Assembly: GCA_009760855.2 (NCBI GenBank)
Contig: WPIO01000001.1
Span: 2,033,501-2,097,500 of the forward strand
Length of the DNA stretch: 64,000 nt
Direction of reading: 5' to 3'
Origin: Cristatella mucedo
Lineage: Eukaryota; Bryozoa; Phylactolaemata; Cristatellidae
How positions within the stretch are numbered: the first letter of the stretch is position 1; each line of letters begins with the position of its first letter. This document shows, piece after piece, positions 38,605 to 51,700 of the stretch. The position numbers were made by a program, and so were the translations under genes. A model generated the notes under the pieces. That model was given only the letters and a program-made list of their open reading frames with translations. It searched no databases and was not told the DNA's origin.

Positions 38605-39747
38605 TCACTTGTATCGGTATGTCTTAAGGCAATTGTTACCCAAGTCGCACACAACAGCACGATAACCGTCAATGGCGACGACGCCACTGGGTCGCTTCAG
38701 TTTGTCGGCAAACGAGTCTATCACATAGCAGGTCCCGCTAGCATCCGATAGGAAAACGTCGACGTAGCCGCGACCTTTCTCTGTCCGCGTTGCCAAGATG
38801 TTGCCGTCGCCATCAATAGCAACCCCGCCGTATTGCCCGAGCACCTTGCCCGGCTGACAGCCGACGGCTCGGACGCGACTTCCGCCACTGGTGGCGTCGA
38901 CGACGTGCACCAGCGATCCACCAGCGACGACGATCTCGCCGCTCGCGCCGATGGCGATGCCGCAGGCGGCCGAAAAGCGCCTCTCGGCGCCGCCGCGCAG
39001 CTGGCGCACAGACGACCCCGATCTGTCGAAAACGAACAGGCTGTCGGCGGCGCTGTCGGCGACGACGATTTCGCCTCCTTTCCCGCCCACCGCCAACGCC
39101 GTCGGTTCGACAAAGCCGGGCGCCGTGAACTGCGCGAGCACGTGCCCGTCGGCGGTAGCGATCTCCGTCACCAGCTTGGTGCGCCAGTTGACGAGCACGA
39201 GCGTCTGCTCCGAGGTGACAGCCAGACCTGTGCACCCCTGCTGTTCGAGGCCTGCACCGGGCAAGAGGTGTGCTCGCACCGAACCGTCGGCGGCAAGCAC
39301 CTTGATGCGGCAGTTACCGGTGTCGGCGACGTAAACGTTGCCGGCGGCGTCTCGCGCCAGCGCGGTCGGCTGGCTGAACTCAAGGGCGCCTCGGCCGCCG
39401 CCTCGAGCAACGCCCACGCGCGACAGCGGGCTGTTGTGGTCACTCACGCTGACGGCAAACGGGCTGCCCTTGACATGGCGATCGAAAATAGTCACGTGCA
39501 GTGCGTGCTCGCCAGCAGCCAGCGGCACGAACGACAGGCCGTACGTGCCGTCGCCCCGATCGCGCAAGCAGCAGGCAAGCGGCTCCCCGGCGGCGCCGAG
39601 CACTCGCGCACACACCGGGTCGCCGCCGGTCGACCGAAGGCTGCCGCGGTAGTCAACCGTCGTCAGCGTGGCACGGCATTCCAGGTGAGTTACTGCCTCG
39701 TCGACGGTCACGTGGCAGAGAGAGGGAAAGGTGGTGCTCACGGTGAC
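38605..39747 (-). CDS. TRIM2/3: TRIM exon 6: filamin repeat and six-bladed NHL propeller
   Basis: The acceptor is CCGTCTTTAG, phase 0, with 380 codons and the stop at 38605-38607. Residues 1-100 form a filamin/ABP280 repeat (DRGDGTYGLSFVPLAAGEHA, FDRHVKGSPFAVSV). Six NHL blades follow, recognisable by repeats such as PTALARDAAGNVYVADTGN and PTALAVGGKGGEIVVADS, closing with PSGVVAIDGYRAVVCDLGNN. The whole propeller is in one GC-rich exon, unlike the smaller RING and B-box exons. Confidence 0.93.
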   Translation of the reverse strand, partial: VTVSTTFPSLCHVTVDEAVTHLECRATLTTVDYRGSLRSTGGDPVCARVLGAAGEPLACCLRDRGDGTYGLSFVPLAAGEHALHVTIFDRHVKGSPFAVSVSDHNSPLSRVGVARGGGRGALEFSQPTALARDAAGNVYVADTGNCRIKVLAADGSVRAHLLPGAGLEQQGCTGLAVTSEQTLVLVNWRTKLVTEIATADGHVLAQFTAPGFVEPTALAVGGKGGEIVVADSAADSLFVFDRSGSSVRQLRGGAERRFSAACGIAIGASGEIVVAGGSLVHVVDATSGGSRVRAVGCQPGKVLGQYGGVAIDGDGNILATRTEKGRGYVDVFLSDASGTCYVIDSFADKLKRPSGVVAIDGYRAVVCDLGNNCLKTYRYK

Positions 39748-42700
39748 CTAAAGACGGAGCAGACGGCACACAGCTTCGAGGCAAGGATGCACAAAAAAGG
39801 CCTTAGCTGCGAGCGGATGAACAAGGACGCACTACCACCTTCAACAAGATGGGCAAAAACGGATATTGCTGGACCGTGAGCTGGCTGGACGATACTGGAC
39901 AGATCTCTTGCCAACCAATCCACTCCACTTAGTCCCGTAAGGTATATGCCTCCGAAGAACCAAGTCTCTGCTTCTTTTGCACTGGCACTACATATCACTG
40001 GCACTACATTGCAAGCATTCAGGCCATATCTCAGTGGGAGACTCCAGAGCATTGATGACAGCAAGCACAAATCATCCAAACAGCCTCTGAGTTATAGAAT
40101 ATGCCACGGATCTATTCTCGGTCTGGTTCTTTTCCACAATTTATACTCGTCCTCTTGCCGAAGTAATCGCCATGCACAATCTATACTTTCATTTCTATAA
40201 TAACAATAATAATAATAATGATAATACATTTGATATAGTGCCCTCGGAGAACTCAATCTCTTTCGTAGATCTATGCAGATGATACCCAGCTATACCTCTG
40301 CTTTGATCCTTCCAAGAATTCCAGCATGTCAAAATCTCCAAACTCCCTTGTTACTTGAATTGCCGTCATTTGCATATGGATGGCAGCACACTTTCTTAAA
40401 TTAAACGACAAAACCAACTTACTAGCTGCCGGCAAATCTAGAGTGACTCGAAATCTATCTCTCAAAATCGACCCTGTCAGCATATCTCCTGTTGCATCTG
40501 CACACAATCTAGGTTTTCTATTCCGCGATCTTTCACTAGCCGACCACATCAGCTCCAGTCAAGTCTGCCAACTTTCAGCAAGGTAACATTGCTAACATTC
40601 GGGCCTGCTCAGAAAGGAATATTAAATCTAAGTTGGTCTATGCGTTTATGACATCCCGACTATGGTTTTGTACCTCACTACATGCAGGTCCGCCGACCTG
40701 TGCAATCAGCTACTTAATCTACTTATAGTTGGCGCACAACTCTGCTGCTGGGCTAATCTGTCGTAAGCAACACAGTTGGAATATTACACCAACCTTCACT
40801 GGCTTCCCATCAAGCAGGGTTTTGACTTCAAGACTTCAAGGTTTCACGTTTAAGTCTCTTCATTCTCTTCTTCTTCTTCATTGCCTACCTACTATCAAAA
40901 CTACTCCTTAATCAGGTATCACCTGCTCTTCTGAATCAAGTCGTCTGTCTGTGACTTCAACCGACCTCAAATCCTTTGGAGACAGAGTCTTTACTTCCTA
41001 CACTCTGTAAGCATGAAACTCACTCTCAGCTGACATCACGACATCCCCTGACTTGACGACATTTAAAGAGCAGCTACAATCAACATGTACCTTACAGTCT
41101 TGCATATTTCATGTGAATTTTCCATTATGAGCTAATGCGTGCTAACGCTTTGCATGTTATTAATAACCGTATTGACAGGCTTCGGTTACAGTATATCTTA
41201 AGAACATACAAAGTAATTCAGTTTTCTCAAGCACTATACTAGTGTATTGTTATACGTTGATAGCCTTAGCAGCAGTCAGGTTCGCTCATTTCTTGACTGT
41301 CTGGAGAATTTTGGTTTGGTCCAACACGTTAATCATAACACCCACGTCGGTGGCCATATTCTAGATCGCGCGATCACTAAGGATGTCCTCTGCACTGACC
41401 TTGTGGTGTGCCCACTGACCCTCTCGGATCATTGTTTGGTCTCGTTTACTGTTCCTGCTCCCTTGTAAGGACAGCGTGATGTCGAACTTGTCCAGCGATG
41501 TAACTCAAAAAGCATTGACATAGACACATTTTTAAATCTGTTTGTGATGCAGGTCTTCTCGATCTGCACCCAGACTCGACCGACAGCCTCGATACCCTCA
41601 CTGATGCAGTGAACATGACACTTAGTAGTGCTCTTGACAAGTATACTCCCGTTCATTCTATCCGTGTATAGAGTCGTTGAGACTCCTTTCAATTTACAAA
41701 AGAAACTTTAAAAGATGCACCGTGTTAAGCACAGGCTTGAGTGTCGTTTTAGGAAATCCGGGTCTGATGCAGATCTAGTCAATTTCAAAGACTTCGTTCG
41801 AGTTTACAACCGAAAGCTCAAGAAAGCCAGGGGTTCTTTTTTCAATCGAAAACTTGAGTCATGCCAGTAGGACCGGTGGTTTGGTCCAGCGGTTAAGGTG
41901 CTCGTCCCGACAAAGGTCTGACTGAGGTCGTGGGCTCGAGCCCGAAGGCATATGTGAAGCACCTGAATAGAGATTAAGTTCTCTTAGGGCGCTATACAAA
42001 TGAATTATAGTTTAACTATAAACCCACAACTGATTTATAAGACTGTATACAATTTACTGGCTAATACTGAGAGGTCTGACTCCCCAGATTATTAACGGCT
42101 CAGCCGAAAAGTGTTCAGCACTCTTTACTGAGAAAATATTGTGTACATTCGTGGCTCCATAAAGCCTCCGCCGACTACAGCAATTGCAGAATCACAACCT
42201 GTGATCTTCCTTAAAAAGTTTTCCGAGGTTTCTGCATGCAATGTGGCTACCCATGGTCTAGCAAAAAGAGCTCGTCTCCTGAAGACCCTAGACCATCATC
42301 TCTGTGGTCTTCACAGGCAGACCAACTTAGCCCTGCCATAACTGAGATTTTTAATGCTTCTTTGGGAAAAGGGGTCGTCCCCAAGTCCTTCAAATCGGCA
42401 ATCGTTAGACCCATACTTAAAAAGTCTGGAATAGATACTGAGGTTCTTGCAAACTATCGCCCAGTTTCCCTTCTTCCCTTTTTGTCAAAGATTCTTGAAA
42501 AAATTGTTGTTAAGCAGCTGGTTGAACGGATTTAAAATAATGAAATGTCAGAAAAATTTCAATCGGGATTCAAGATTCAGCACTCCGCTGTAACTGCTCT
42601 CCTCCGTGTTAGCAATGACATTCTACGCGGCAACGATGCCGGGAATGTCACTGCCCTATCTCTGCTAGATCTGTCAGCTACCTTCGACATCATTGATCAC

Positions 42701-45700
42701 GATGTTCTACTTGAGTGATAGAGAACAAAGATCGGTCTTGCAGATGAGGCACTGACATGGTTTAAATCGTACTTGTCTGATCATGTTCAATCCGTGTCGT
42801 GTGGGGGTCAGGTCTCACCCACGAGACAGGTCACCTGGAGTCCCTCACGGGTCTGTACTCGGTCCCTTGCTGTTCTCCATTTATACTCAACCTCAGGGAA
42901 AAGCGATTAAGGCTCATGGAATAGGATATCACTTTTATGCTGACGATACCCAGCAGTGTTTGTCATTCAAACCGTCGGAGTCTGCTGCAGCAACTGAGAA
43001 ACTGAATGCTTGCCTTGCCGATATTCGATCCTGGATGTCAGAAAACTTCTTGAAACTAAATGACGATAAAACCGAACTGCTGCTCATAGGAAACCCTAAG
43101 CATATGGCTGGATTAAAAGGCTTTGCTCTTCTAATAGGTGATGCTGTTGTGCGACCATCACCACGTGCTCGAAATTTAGGTGTCGTGTTCGACGGCTGCC
43201 TCAATTTTAAAAGCATCATCCAGAAGACTGCTTCTACAGATAACCATCACGTCCGATCTCTATCCAAGATTAGGAGCTATCTTCCACAGTGGCTTGTAAA
43301 CAATTTAACTAGCTCCTTAGTTCTGTCTCGGCTTGATTATTGTAATTTATTGTGATTTTGGCTGGGCTACCAAAGAAAGCAACTAGGCCACTGACTATGA
43401 ATATGGCTGCAAGGCTAGTCTTCAAGTCCCATAGGTTTGAGCACGTGTCTCCTTTGCTAAAAGAGCTAGGATGGATGCCGGTTGAGCAACGGATACAGAG
43501 CAAAGTTCTTACGCTGACCCACAAGGCCGCCAAAGCTTGGCTCCTTTGTACCTAGCTGAACTGCTGCACCAATTTCAGCCTCTTTGCGCCCTCAGGTCCT
43601 GTGTGGACGATCAATTAGCTGTTCCATTCCTCCACTGAAAAAACGTTGGCGACAGAAGCTTTAGCTCTGAAGGTCCTAGACTGTGGAACTCGCTTCCACA
43701 ATTCTTACGCAACGACAACTACTCTCCTGCTGCCGACTATGGCTCATCCTTTTCAGCGGTCCTGAGCTGCTACTTCCATGCTACTCACTACCTCAACTGC
43801 CCTCCTGACTCTGCTATGCTTTCCGCATTCTCCTTGCTTCGTGAGATGAAGTCTGTAGGCTACCAAATTCGTACCGAAAGCCGCTTAGGCCGTGAGTGCG
43901 CTATACAAAACTCTCCTGCGTAACACCCTCATGGTCTTTATGACTTTGTGGAGTCACAGACGGAGACCACATTATATTACATGTGGAGGAGGATACGTCC
44001 ACAATGGTGGCAATGATAGGGTCATCACACACTGTCAATCTATGTGAAGCTGCTGCTCACGTGTTAACTATAAGACTAAAGATCTTCACTGTGCCATTCA
44101 TTATTGCAAGTCATAGTCTAGTCATAGTAGCAGGGCATAGTTCTAATTGCCATTCATTATTGCAAGTCTAGCCCTGCTGCTGCTGCCTGAATATCCTTGC
44201 TGAATGCCACAGCGAGGGGCATAGTTCTAATTGCTTATTTCTTTCTTACTAATTAGTCACTAATACATCCAAAACGAGCCGATTTTATAACGATTACTCA
44301 TGGCAATGTTGGTGAGATGAACGTAACATCCATCTTATGCAACACCAGCATACTGATATCCGGGCAGTCGATCGAGGTGGCCACTGGTGCAGAGGTGGTG
44401 CTGAGCCGAAGCACACAGCAGCAGCTGTCAGCAGGAGCAGCAGGCACAGCTTCAGCAGGATGGGCAACAGCAGCTCTCACCTTGCCATACTCCAGTACGT
44501 AGTCGGTTAGCTCCTTCAGCTGCTGCTGCCACTCATAGCGGATGAATGCATTCTCGCGCGGCTCCAGCAAGGTCGTAGTGGCATCCAAGCATTCATTCAA
44601 GTCAACTATTCGCTTTGTGATATTTCTTACCTCTAGCTGCGAGTCCAAGCCTGAAAAAAGGCAAATCGATAACGATCGATATGCACGAGTGGTAACGACA
44701 AACTATCTGCTCTCCAACAGGGCTAACAATTATGCACAAGTAACCTTCTGCAGTGCTCCATTGACATTGTGTAATGTATATCCGTCTGCAAGCACACAAT
44801 GTGAGTGTTACGGTGCTAGGTTGACGGCTGCGTTCGTCTGTTCGCTAGATGGAGGCGATGACGCCGACCGTTGCTGTCTATATAAAGAGAGTTTTCTATA
44901 ATGCACTCAAAAGCTAAGAGCTTTCGACAAGCATGTATTAGCCAAAAGACTTCATCTCTAACGATAAAGAGAAAGTGAGAAGCATATCTTGATCAGCATG
45001 GCAGTCAATGAATGAGTAGCATGGAAGGCAGTGGCAGCTCAGGGCGGCTGGAAAGGATGTGCCACAGTGTGCAGCAGGAGAGTAGATGTCGTATAAGAAT
45101 CGTGGAAGTGATTTCTACAATCTAAGACCTGCAGATCAAAAGCTTTTGTAGCCAAAGGCAGATCAAAAGCTTCTGTAGCCAAAGGCAGATCAAAAGCTTC
45201 TGTAGCCATTGGCAAAGCAAAAGCTTCTGTCGCCAACGATGTTTAAGGGGAATGTCAAGAAAATACCTATAGAATTTGTCCGACAATCAAATATGTGTTC
45301 ATTCATGGTACCTTTAGAAAGACAGATATGTTAGAACTGGGATCGGAATTTCTGACGACTTCCACAGGAAAGAAAAATTGCAAATGCCAATCACGTCTAA
45401 CCCGAATGTAAACCAGAAGCAACAAATCTACAAATAAAAAATGCACCGATATCTGCATCATTAGCGTCTTGCATCTCAACTTGTCAAACCTTGGTAGATC
45501 GCTATAGATGCTTGAAGCTTGTTGGGGTGCACACTTGTGACTTTTATACAGTTTCATTTCCAGGGATGGTTGGCGCCTTGTAAATTAAATAACTCAAATA
45601 ATATTTCTCTTATCGGAATGAAATTTGAAATGCGAGTTCAGCTCTGCTTTTTCTACCCTAGCTTTTAATATTTTTCATTTCGGTTTGATACATTTGGCTG

Positions 45701-48700
45701 TATATGTCATCAAACGTCCTGTAGCTTTATTTTCCGTAATCGTGGACATATAGAACCAAATGTATCAAACCGAAATAAAAAATATTAAAAGCTAGGGTAG
45801 AAAAAGCAGAGCTGAATTCACATTTCAAATTTCACTCCGATACGTGAAATATTAGTTGAGTTATTTAATTTACAAGGCACCAACCAACCCTGGAAATAAA
45901 GCTGTATACAAGTCACAAGTATGCATCCCAACAAGCTTCAATCATCTATAGCGATCTACAAAGGTTCGACAAGTTGGGATACAAGTCACATATCGTGCAG
46001 AGATCAGTAAATCTTTTATTTGTAGATTTGTTGCTTCCGGTTTACATGGGGGTTGGGTGTGCTTTGCATAACACATTTTTCCTTTCCTGCGGAAGTCGTC
46101 AGAGCTTCCGACCCCAGTTCTAACATATTTGTCTTTCGAAAGGTACCATAAACACATATTCGATTTTCGGACAAATGTTATAGGTATTTTCTTGACTTTC
46201 CCTCTTAAGCTTAGGGATGGAACAACTCGTTATTGTCCCTAGAGGACTTAAAGGTGCGAGGAGGCTGATACTAGTAGCAGATCAGCTAGGAATGAAGGAG
46301 CAAAGCCATGCCCGGGTTTACGGATTAGCATAACTTTACTCTGTAACTGCTGATCAATCGGGAGCCACCCTAGCTCCTCCGGCAAAGGAGAGACATGACT
46401 AAGCCTCTGGGATGTGTTGACGAACTTGAGGCCATATTAATCGCCAGCTGCCGAGGCTTAATGGTCTTTTTGAGAATCCAGCCAAGACGGAATTGCAGTG
46501 GTCTAGCTTTGACAGAATCAGGAAGCTAGTTAATTTTTTTGCAATATACCGTGGTAGACAATATCTTGGATAGGGATCGGACGTGATGGCAAGCTGCGGA
46601 GGCAGTTTTCTTTATTAAACTAACAAAAGTTAGTCAGGTGTCAAAGAAGACACCTAAACTCCGAACACATGGCTACAGTCGCATAGCACCTGCTGGCTAC
46701 CCAATTGCTTGCCCAGCTGTGAGTTCAATCCCAATACAGGTCAGACATGCCTGAACCCACATCGTATTGTCATGGCAGACAAAGGACATTAGCCTACCAC
46801 ACTCGGGCTAAGCTGTCGCTCCCTTTTCTGCCTGCCGTCGGCCTGATCGGACCTTGTCTACTTCCTTCTATAATGGCAAACTAAATACCGGAGAACCTGA
46901 CTAGATAGTATTTTCCAACAATGAACACTCCAACAAAAGTCGCACAACAGCATCACCTATTAGAAGAGCAAAGTCTCCACCAGACCAGCCACACTCTTGG
47001 AGTGTCCTGTAAGCAGTGGTTTAGTTGTATCGTCGTTTCATTTAAGGATATTGGCCGACATCCAGGATCGAATGTTTTGAAGGCAAGTATTTAGCTTATC
47101 AGTCGCTTCAGCACATTCTGCCGGTTTTAATGACAAATACAGCTTGCATCATCGGCATAGAAGTAAGTGACAGCCGATCCCATGGGCCCGAATCACTCTC
47201 CCACGAGGCTCAGTATAAACGGAGAACAGCAAATGAAGGTGAACGAATCCTCGTGGAACTCCACAGAATACTGGTCTGAGGATTGACTTGCCCCACACGA
47301 AACAGATTGATCCCGACTGGACAAGTACAATTTGAACAACGCCAGAGCCTCGTCTGCCAGACCAATCGGTGTTCTCAACCGCTCAAGTAGGACATTGTGA
47401 TTAATAGCATCAAACACAGCTGATATACCCAGCATGGCTCGGGCAGTGACCTTCCTGTCATCGTTACTCCATACAATGTCATTGGTTACACGGAGAACAG
47501 TTTCAGTGGAGTAGTGTTTTGTGAATCCCAACTAAAGTTTTTCGGACAATTAATTCTAGTCTAACATACTAGCAATGCACACATATCTGCATTGCTCCAT
47601 GAAGCTTTGATCCTGACTAAGTCTATATAGCTAGGAGACCCACCGAATCGTAGACTCACAACCCTAGGTAGATAACGGGTTATGCAGCAGCCGTAATTAG
47701 CAGCCGACAGCAGATGCTGGATCAGCAACAGGAACAAAGCCAACATCGATGGGAGCGATAGCAATGGAAGACGGGCAAAATGCACCACCCAGATAAAAAA
47801 GCTCCTGACCAGCCAAAGGTCTTTAGAAAGCACGATTTTAAAGGCCTACCTAACTTAAAAGTCAAACAAAAACCTGGGTACACAACGCAGCAGAGACAAG
47901 GCACCATCTAGTGCAAGCTTGAAATAGCAAAGATGTGGAAAGCCTAGCAGATACTGCGACTGCATGGCTACCAATTCAACCACGTGCAAGTGGACATCTT
48001 TCAGAAACAAGGAGAGTGCAGTGAAAAATAATGAATCTGAAGACCAATCTACTGACCAGGCTGAGTGCTGGCTTGCATACGTCAAAGAGCAATCTTATGC
48101 AGCACTGATGGGAAAAGTACCCATTTAGAATTGCACTAACTAGGTTGGCTGGCATGGCAACACATTTTCTGAAATTATTTACTAGAGAACGACCGGAAGT
48201 CTGAAGCAAACCACCGATCAAGGTTCGGTCAAGTAGACTATCTCCTCAATTGCTGCGACAGAATAGATGGAGCACGAGACAGGAGAATCGCTGATTGTCC
48301 ACGTATGGAGCATGGTATGCTCAAGGGGTAATGTGGAAGACTGGAGGGAGGGGGCGGCATGAAGGGAACCCTCGAGAAGTGCAATTTCATCAGGCTTTGA
48401 CGCAGCCTGACCGGCTGGGGCGCTACCGAAGCTCTCGACGCTTGAAGGGGAACCCACCACTACAAAGCAGAGCAAACAAGACCATGGAACAATGCTGTCA
48501 GCAGTAACCTAGCAGCCCCAGCAGACCACTCTTATGGGGTGAGCCGCGATGGCACACTAGGTAAGGCAGCTGCTTTTCGCGGGTTCGAATCCTGCTGTGG
48601 GCGATCCTTTATTGCCTCGGCAAGCAGCGGTCATAGCCGTAAAGGCTATTCTGTCGCTATACAAAAGAGGCTGTTAAATCAACTGGTATTCCTTCTTGAT

Positions 48701-51700
48701 TTCGAGCAGGACAGAAGCAGCTAGGAGCATAGGGCGTGTGACAGACCTACCAAGAAGGACAGAATCAGGAACAAAGCAGGACGGCAAAGAAGCAGCCAAT
48801 GTAAACACGACTCAAGAATGCTAGAGAAATGGCTGCATATCCTGTGACAGTGCCCCTGGGTGAGGTTGTCAAACTTCACCAACCAGGTCGTGGGTTTGAG
48901 ACCTGTGACTTGCAATGCTTTATTGCCCAATGCAAGCAAGGCTATAGAAGCTAAGGTTCTTTTACCACTCTAAATGAGGCTGCTGAATTAGCTGACCTTT
49001 ACTTAACTGCCCACTCAAATCGGCCGGTCAGGACAGCCGTGTTAATGTCCCTATTCAGAATGGCAGAAATTGTTTTGATTGAGGCACTGCAGATTTGATT
49101 AGATGAATAGCTCCCGATACAGCCCAAATGCACTTCAACACAAGCAGCACAGTCTGGCATCTAATAAGACAGGCTTCAAGCTCGACAGATCCCAGCCGGT
49201 GGCCTAAAGAGCAGCCAAAAATACCATTTACTACCAAGGAACACGTGCTAGTATCCAGAACAACCGGTCCGTGCCGATTCAGAATACAAAACCTTGATCT
49301 ATACTCCTTCTCACGAAAGGGAATGACAAGAAACGCCGATCGAATACCGACTGATAGCAGCTGCCTTCGTGGCACGTTGCAACCTTGGGCCTTCCGGCAG
49401 GTTCCTTCCGGCAGAGCCAAGGGGCAAGGAGGCGCAGTTTCCGGCAGAGCCAAGGGGCCAGGAGGCGCAGTTTCCGGCAAAGCCAAGGGGCAAGGAAGCC
49501 GCACGGTATGGGCTCCTGAGCAAACGTTGCCTCTTGATCGCATCGAACAAGTCGCGATAGAGATTACAGTTAACAGCAGCCATGTGCAAGAGTTTTGCAT
49601 GCACGAGAGGGTAAACCAGGCTGCAGCACGCACACACATGCACGCAAGCAAGCAGGCACACGAATACAAGCAGTGCCGAGGTCGAAAGCAGTTCAAAGCG
49701 CAGAAATCAACGAGCTTGCAGCAGCTAATGCAAGCAGAACCGGATGCCACAAGCTGACATCAGCAAACCTTAAAACAGACTTTTACTGTGAGCTGTGAAA
49801 TACAATAACACCATTGAATTGCCAGCTTTTACTTAGCAGCACATGCTTGACAAAAGGGGGTGGATGATGCTAGGTGAACTTTAACAGCAGGCTTCGGCCA
49901 GTATGCGACTATTTTTTGGACTATGCATCTACTGCAGCCGGCCGCAGAAGCTGGGCAGCACACGGCCCACGGGACTTGGAATGAGAAAACTGACAGCACA
50001 GCATGTTCACGCGAAAGCAGCGACCCACAAAGCTTCATCTGATAACCACCGAGTATGAACAGAACTGCCACACTTCAGGACATCCCATAGGATCTATCTA
50101 CAGCTAACGATGAATCAAGCCTCAGCCCCAGCTGATTCACCCCACGGTTGCCACAGGCACAGCCCCTGCGAGCTGGCACATGTGAAGCCAGCGATGCCTC
50201 AAGCGTAGCTGCTGCCACTCACTTCTGTTGCTACTCTCGGGTCCAGCAGCAGCAGCCGAGTGCAGCACTCGAGCCAGGTAGTCCATGGGTGGGGGAGCTC
50301 ACTACTGCCTCTGCTGCCACTGCACCGATAGCCTGCCGACTGCCAGTCTGGCTGCTGCAACGCCTGCTGCGGTCAGGCTTGGGTCTGGCTGCTAAGGGGG
50401 GGGGGAGGCGGCAGCAGCAGTAAGGAAGGCAGTGCTGCTGACTGGTTAACAGTGAGAGACACAGGAACAAGGCCAGGCCTCTTGTGCCAGCCGATGCAGT
50501 AGAGCTGCTGATCATTAGCAGCCAGGAAGAAGCACTACCAGAGACAATCCACTGCATTCAGACCGCAAGGGAGAGCTTCTAATGAGTGTAAGCACACATA
50601 ATGTGACCAGCCTAAACAATCGATAGCATCAAACAGAAACTCGAGAACATCTAGAGCTAGGCTGTTGAGCAGCCAGCATAAGTCCGGGGCAAAACCAGTG
50701 ACCCGAGCTAGGGTCAGCCAGTTGCAGCCTGGGCTCGGCAATCTGGCAAAGCAGCAGGCTGGAGATCTGGCAAAGCAGCAGGCAGGCGATCTAGCGAAGC
50801 AGCAGGCAGGCTAGCTCACACAAGCTAAGCAAAGCCACATGGCTCAGGACAGGGCAGCAGGCCAGCAGGAGAAGGGCCGATGAAGCAACTTCGAGCACGG
50901 CTATAAGCTTTCCCGGACACGGCTCGAAACCTGCTGCTGCTGATGCGATTCTTCAAGGCCGAAGCCTCCTAAGCAAACAAGCGTAGGGGCTAACAGAATG
51001 TTAATGGAAGGACGAATGGGTCGGCAGGCTGGTCCCCCCCATCCATCCTGGCCAACACATCCGAAGGAAGCGTGTGGGTATGCCCCCCCCCATGCTCGGC
51101 ATGGCGGAGCAAAATGAGAAATACTGCTGCCCGCCGGCGGTCGCTGTACACGTCACAGACTTGCTATTGCATTCGCGAGCAAAATAGCACACGTCAAAAG
51201 CATCGCACCACCAGCTAGCTCACTTGCCTTCGGTTTCAAAAAACTCAGCCTGACACACAGCAGCAGCACGCGAACCAGCGATCAGCAGTTCACAGCCCGC
51301 CATGCCATGTGGCCGCAGCACAGCCCGTCAGCCAGACGGCACCTGCAGTAGAGCCTGCCCAAACGGTCACGTGACCAACTAGCAGGGCTGCCATCGACTG
51401 CTCTCAGGCTTCATCAATCGATTATATCCCAGGTAGCTACACATTACCTGCTTGCACAAGCAGCTCATAATGGCATGACTGTTTTTCCTCAAGTGCCACT
51501 TGCTCAGCCACTTTCGACTGAAGCAGAGCGACTGCTGGCACAACACTGCCTTCCCAGTGCATTTGCTTGATGCACATGTAAGAAGTGGACCAACCGGCAG
51601 GCGTATGGAGTAAACAGTGCACACAATTCTGTTGAGCCACACCCTTGGGGAGGGGAGGAGACCTGACTCACGAGTAGCACAGCGTTTGGGGTCCCGGCAG

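Larger units (their letters stand above)
44940..47545 (-). mobile_element. LINE-B copy interrupted by the fold-back element
   Basis: 44940-45238 and 46215-47545 match the LINE-B C-terminal and RT regions in minus orientation. The minus frame 47531-47193 reads AMLGISAVFDAINHNVLLER, the RT palm A motif. The fold-back element at 45240-46205 splits the copy. Confidence 0.8.

Noticed and set aside
38833-39879. 348-codon plus-strand frame opposite the NHL exon
   Set aside because: Antisense shadow of a GC-rich coding exon; low-complexity composition, no domain.
35856-41692. Identical 87-codon frame found twice
   Set aside because: It is the antisense of LINE-B, so identity reflects recent transposition and not a conserved gene.
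49055-49757. Open frames of 209 and 231 codons on opposite strands in TRIM intron 4
   Set aside because: Both span a 33-bp tandem repeat, lie inside an intron, and show no recognisable domain.
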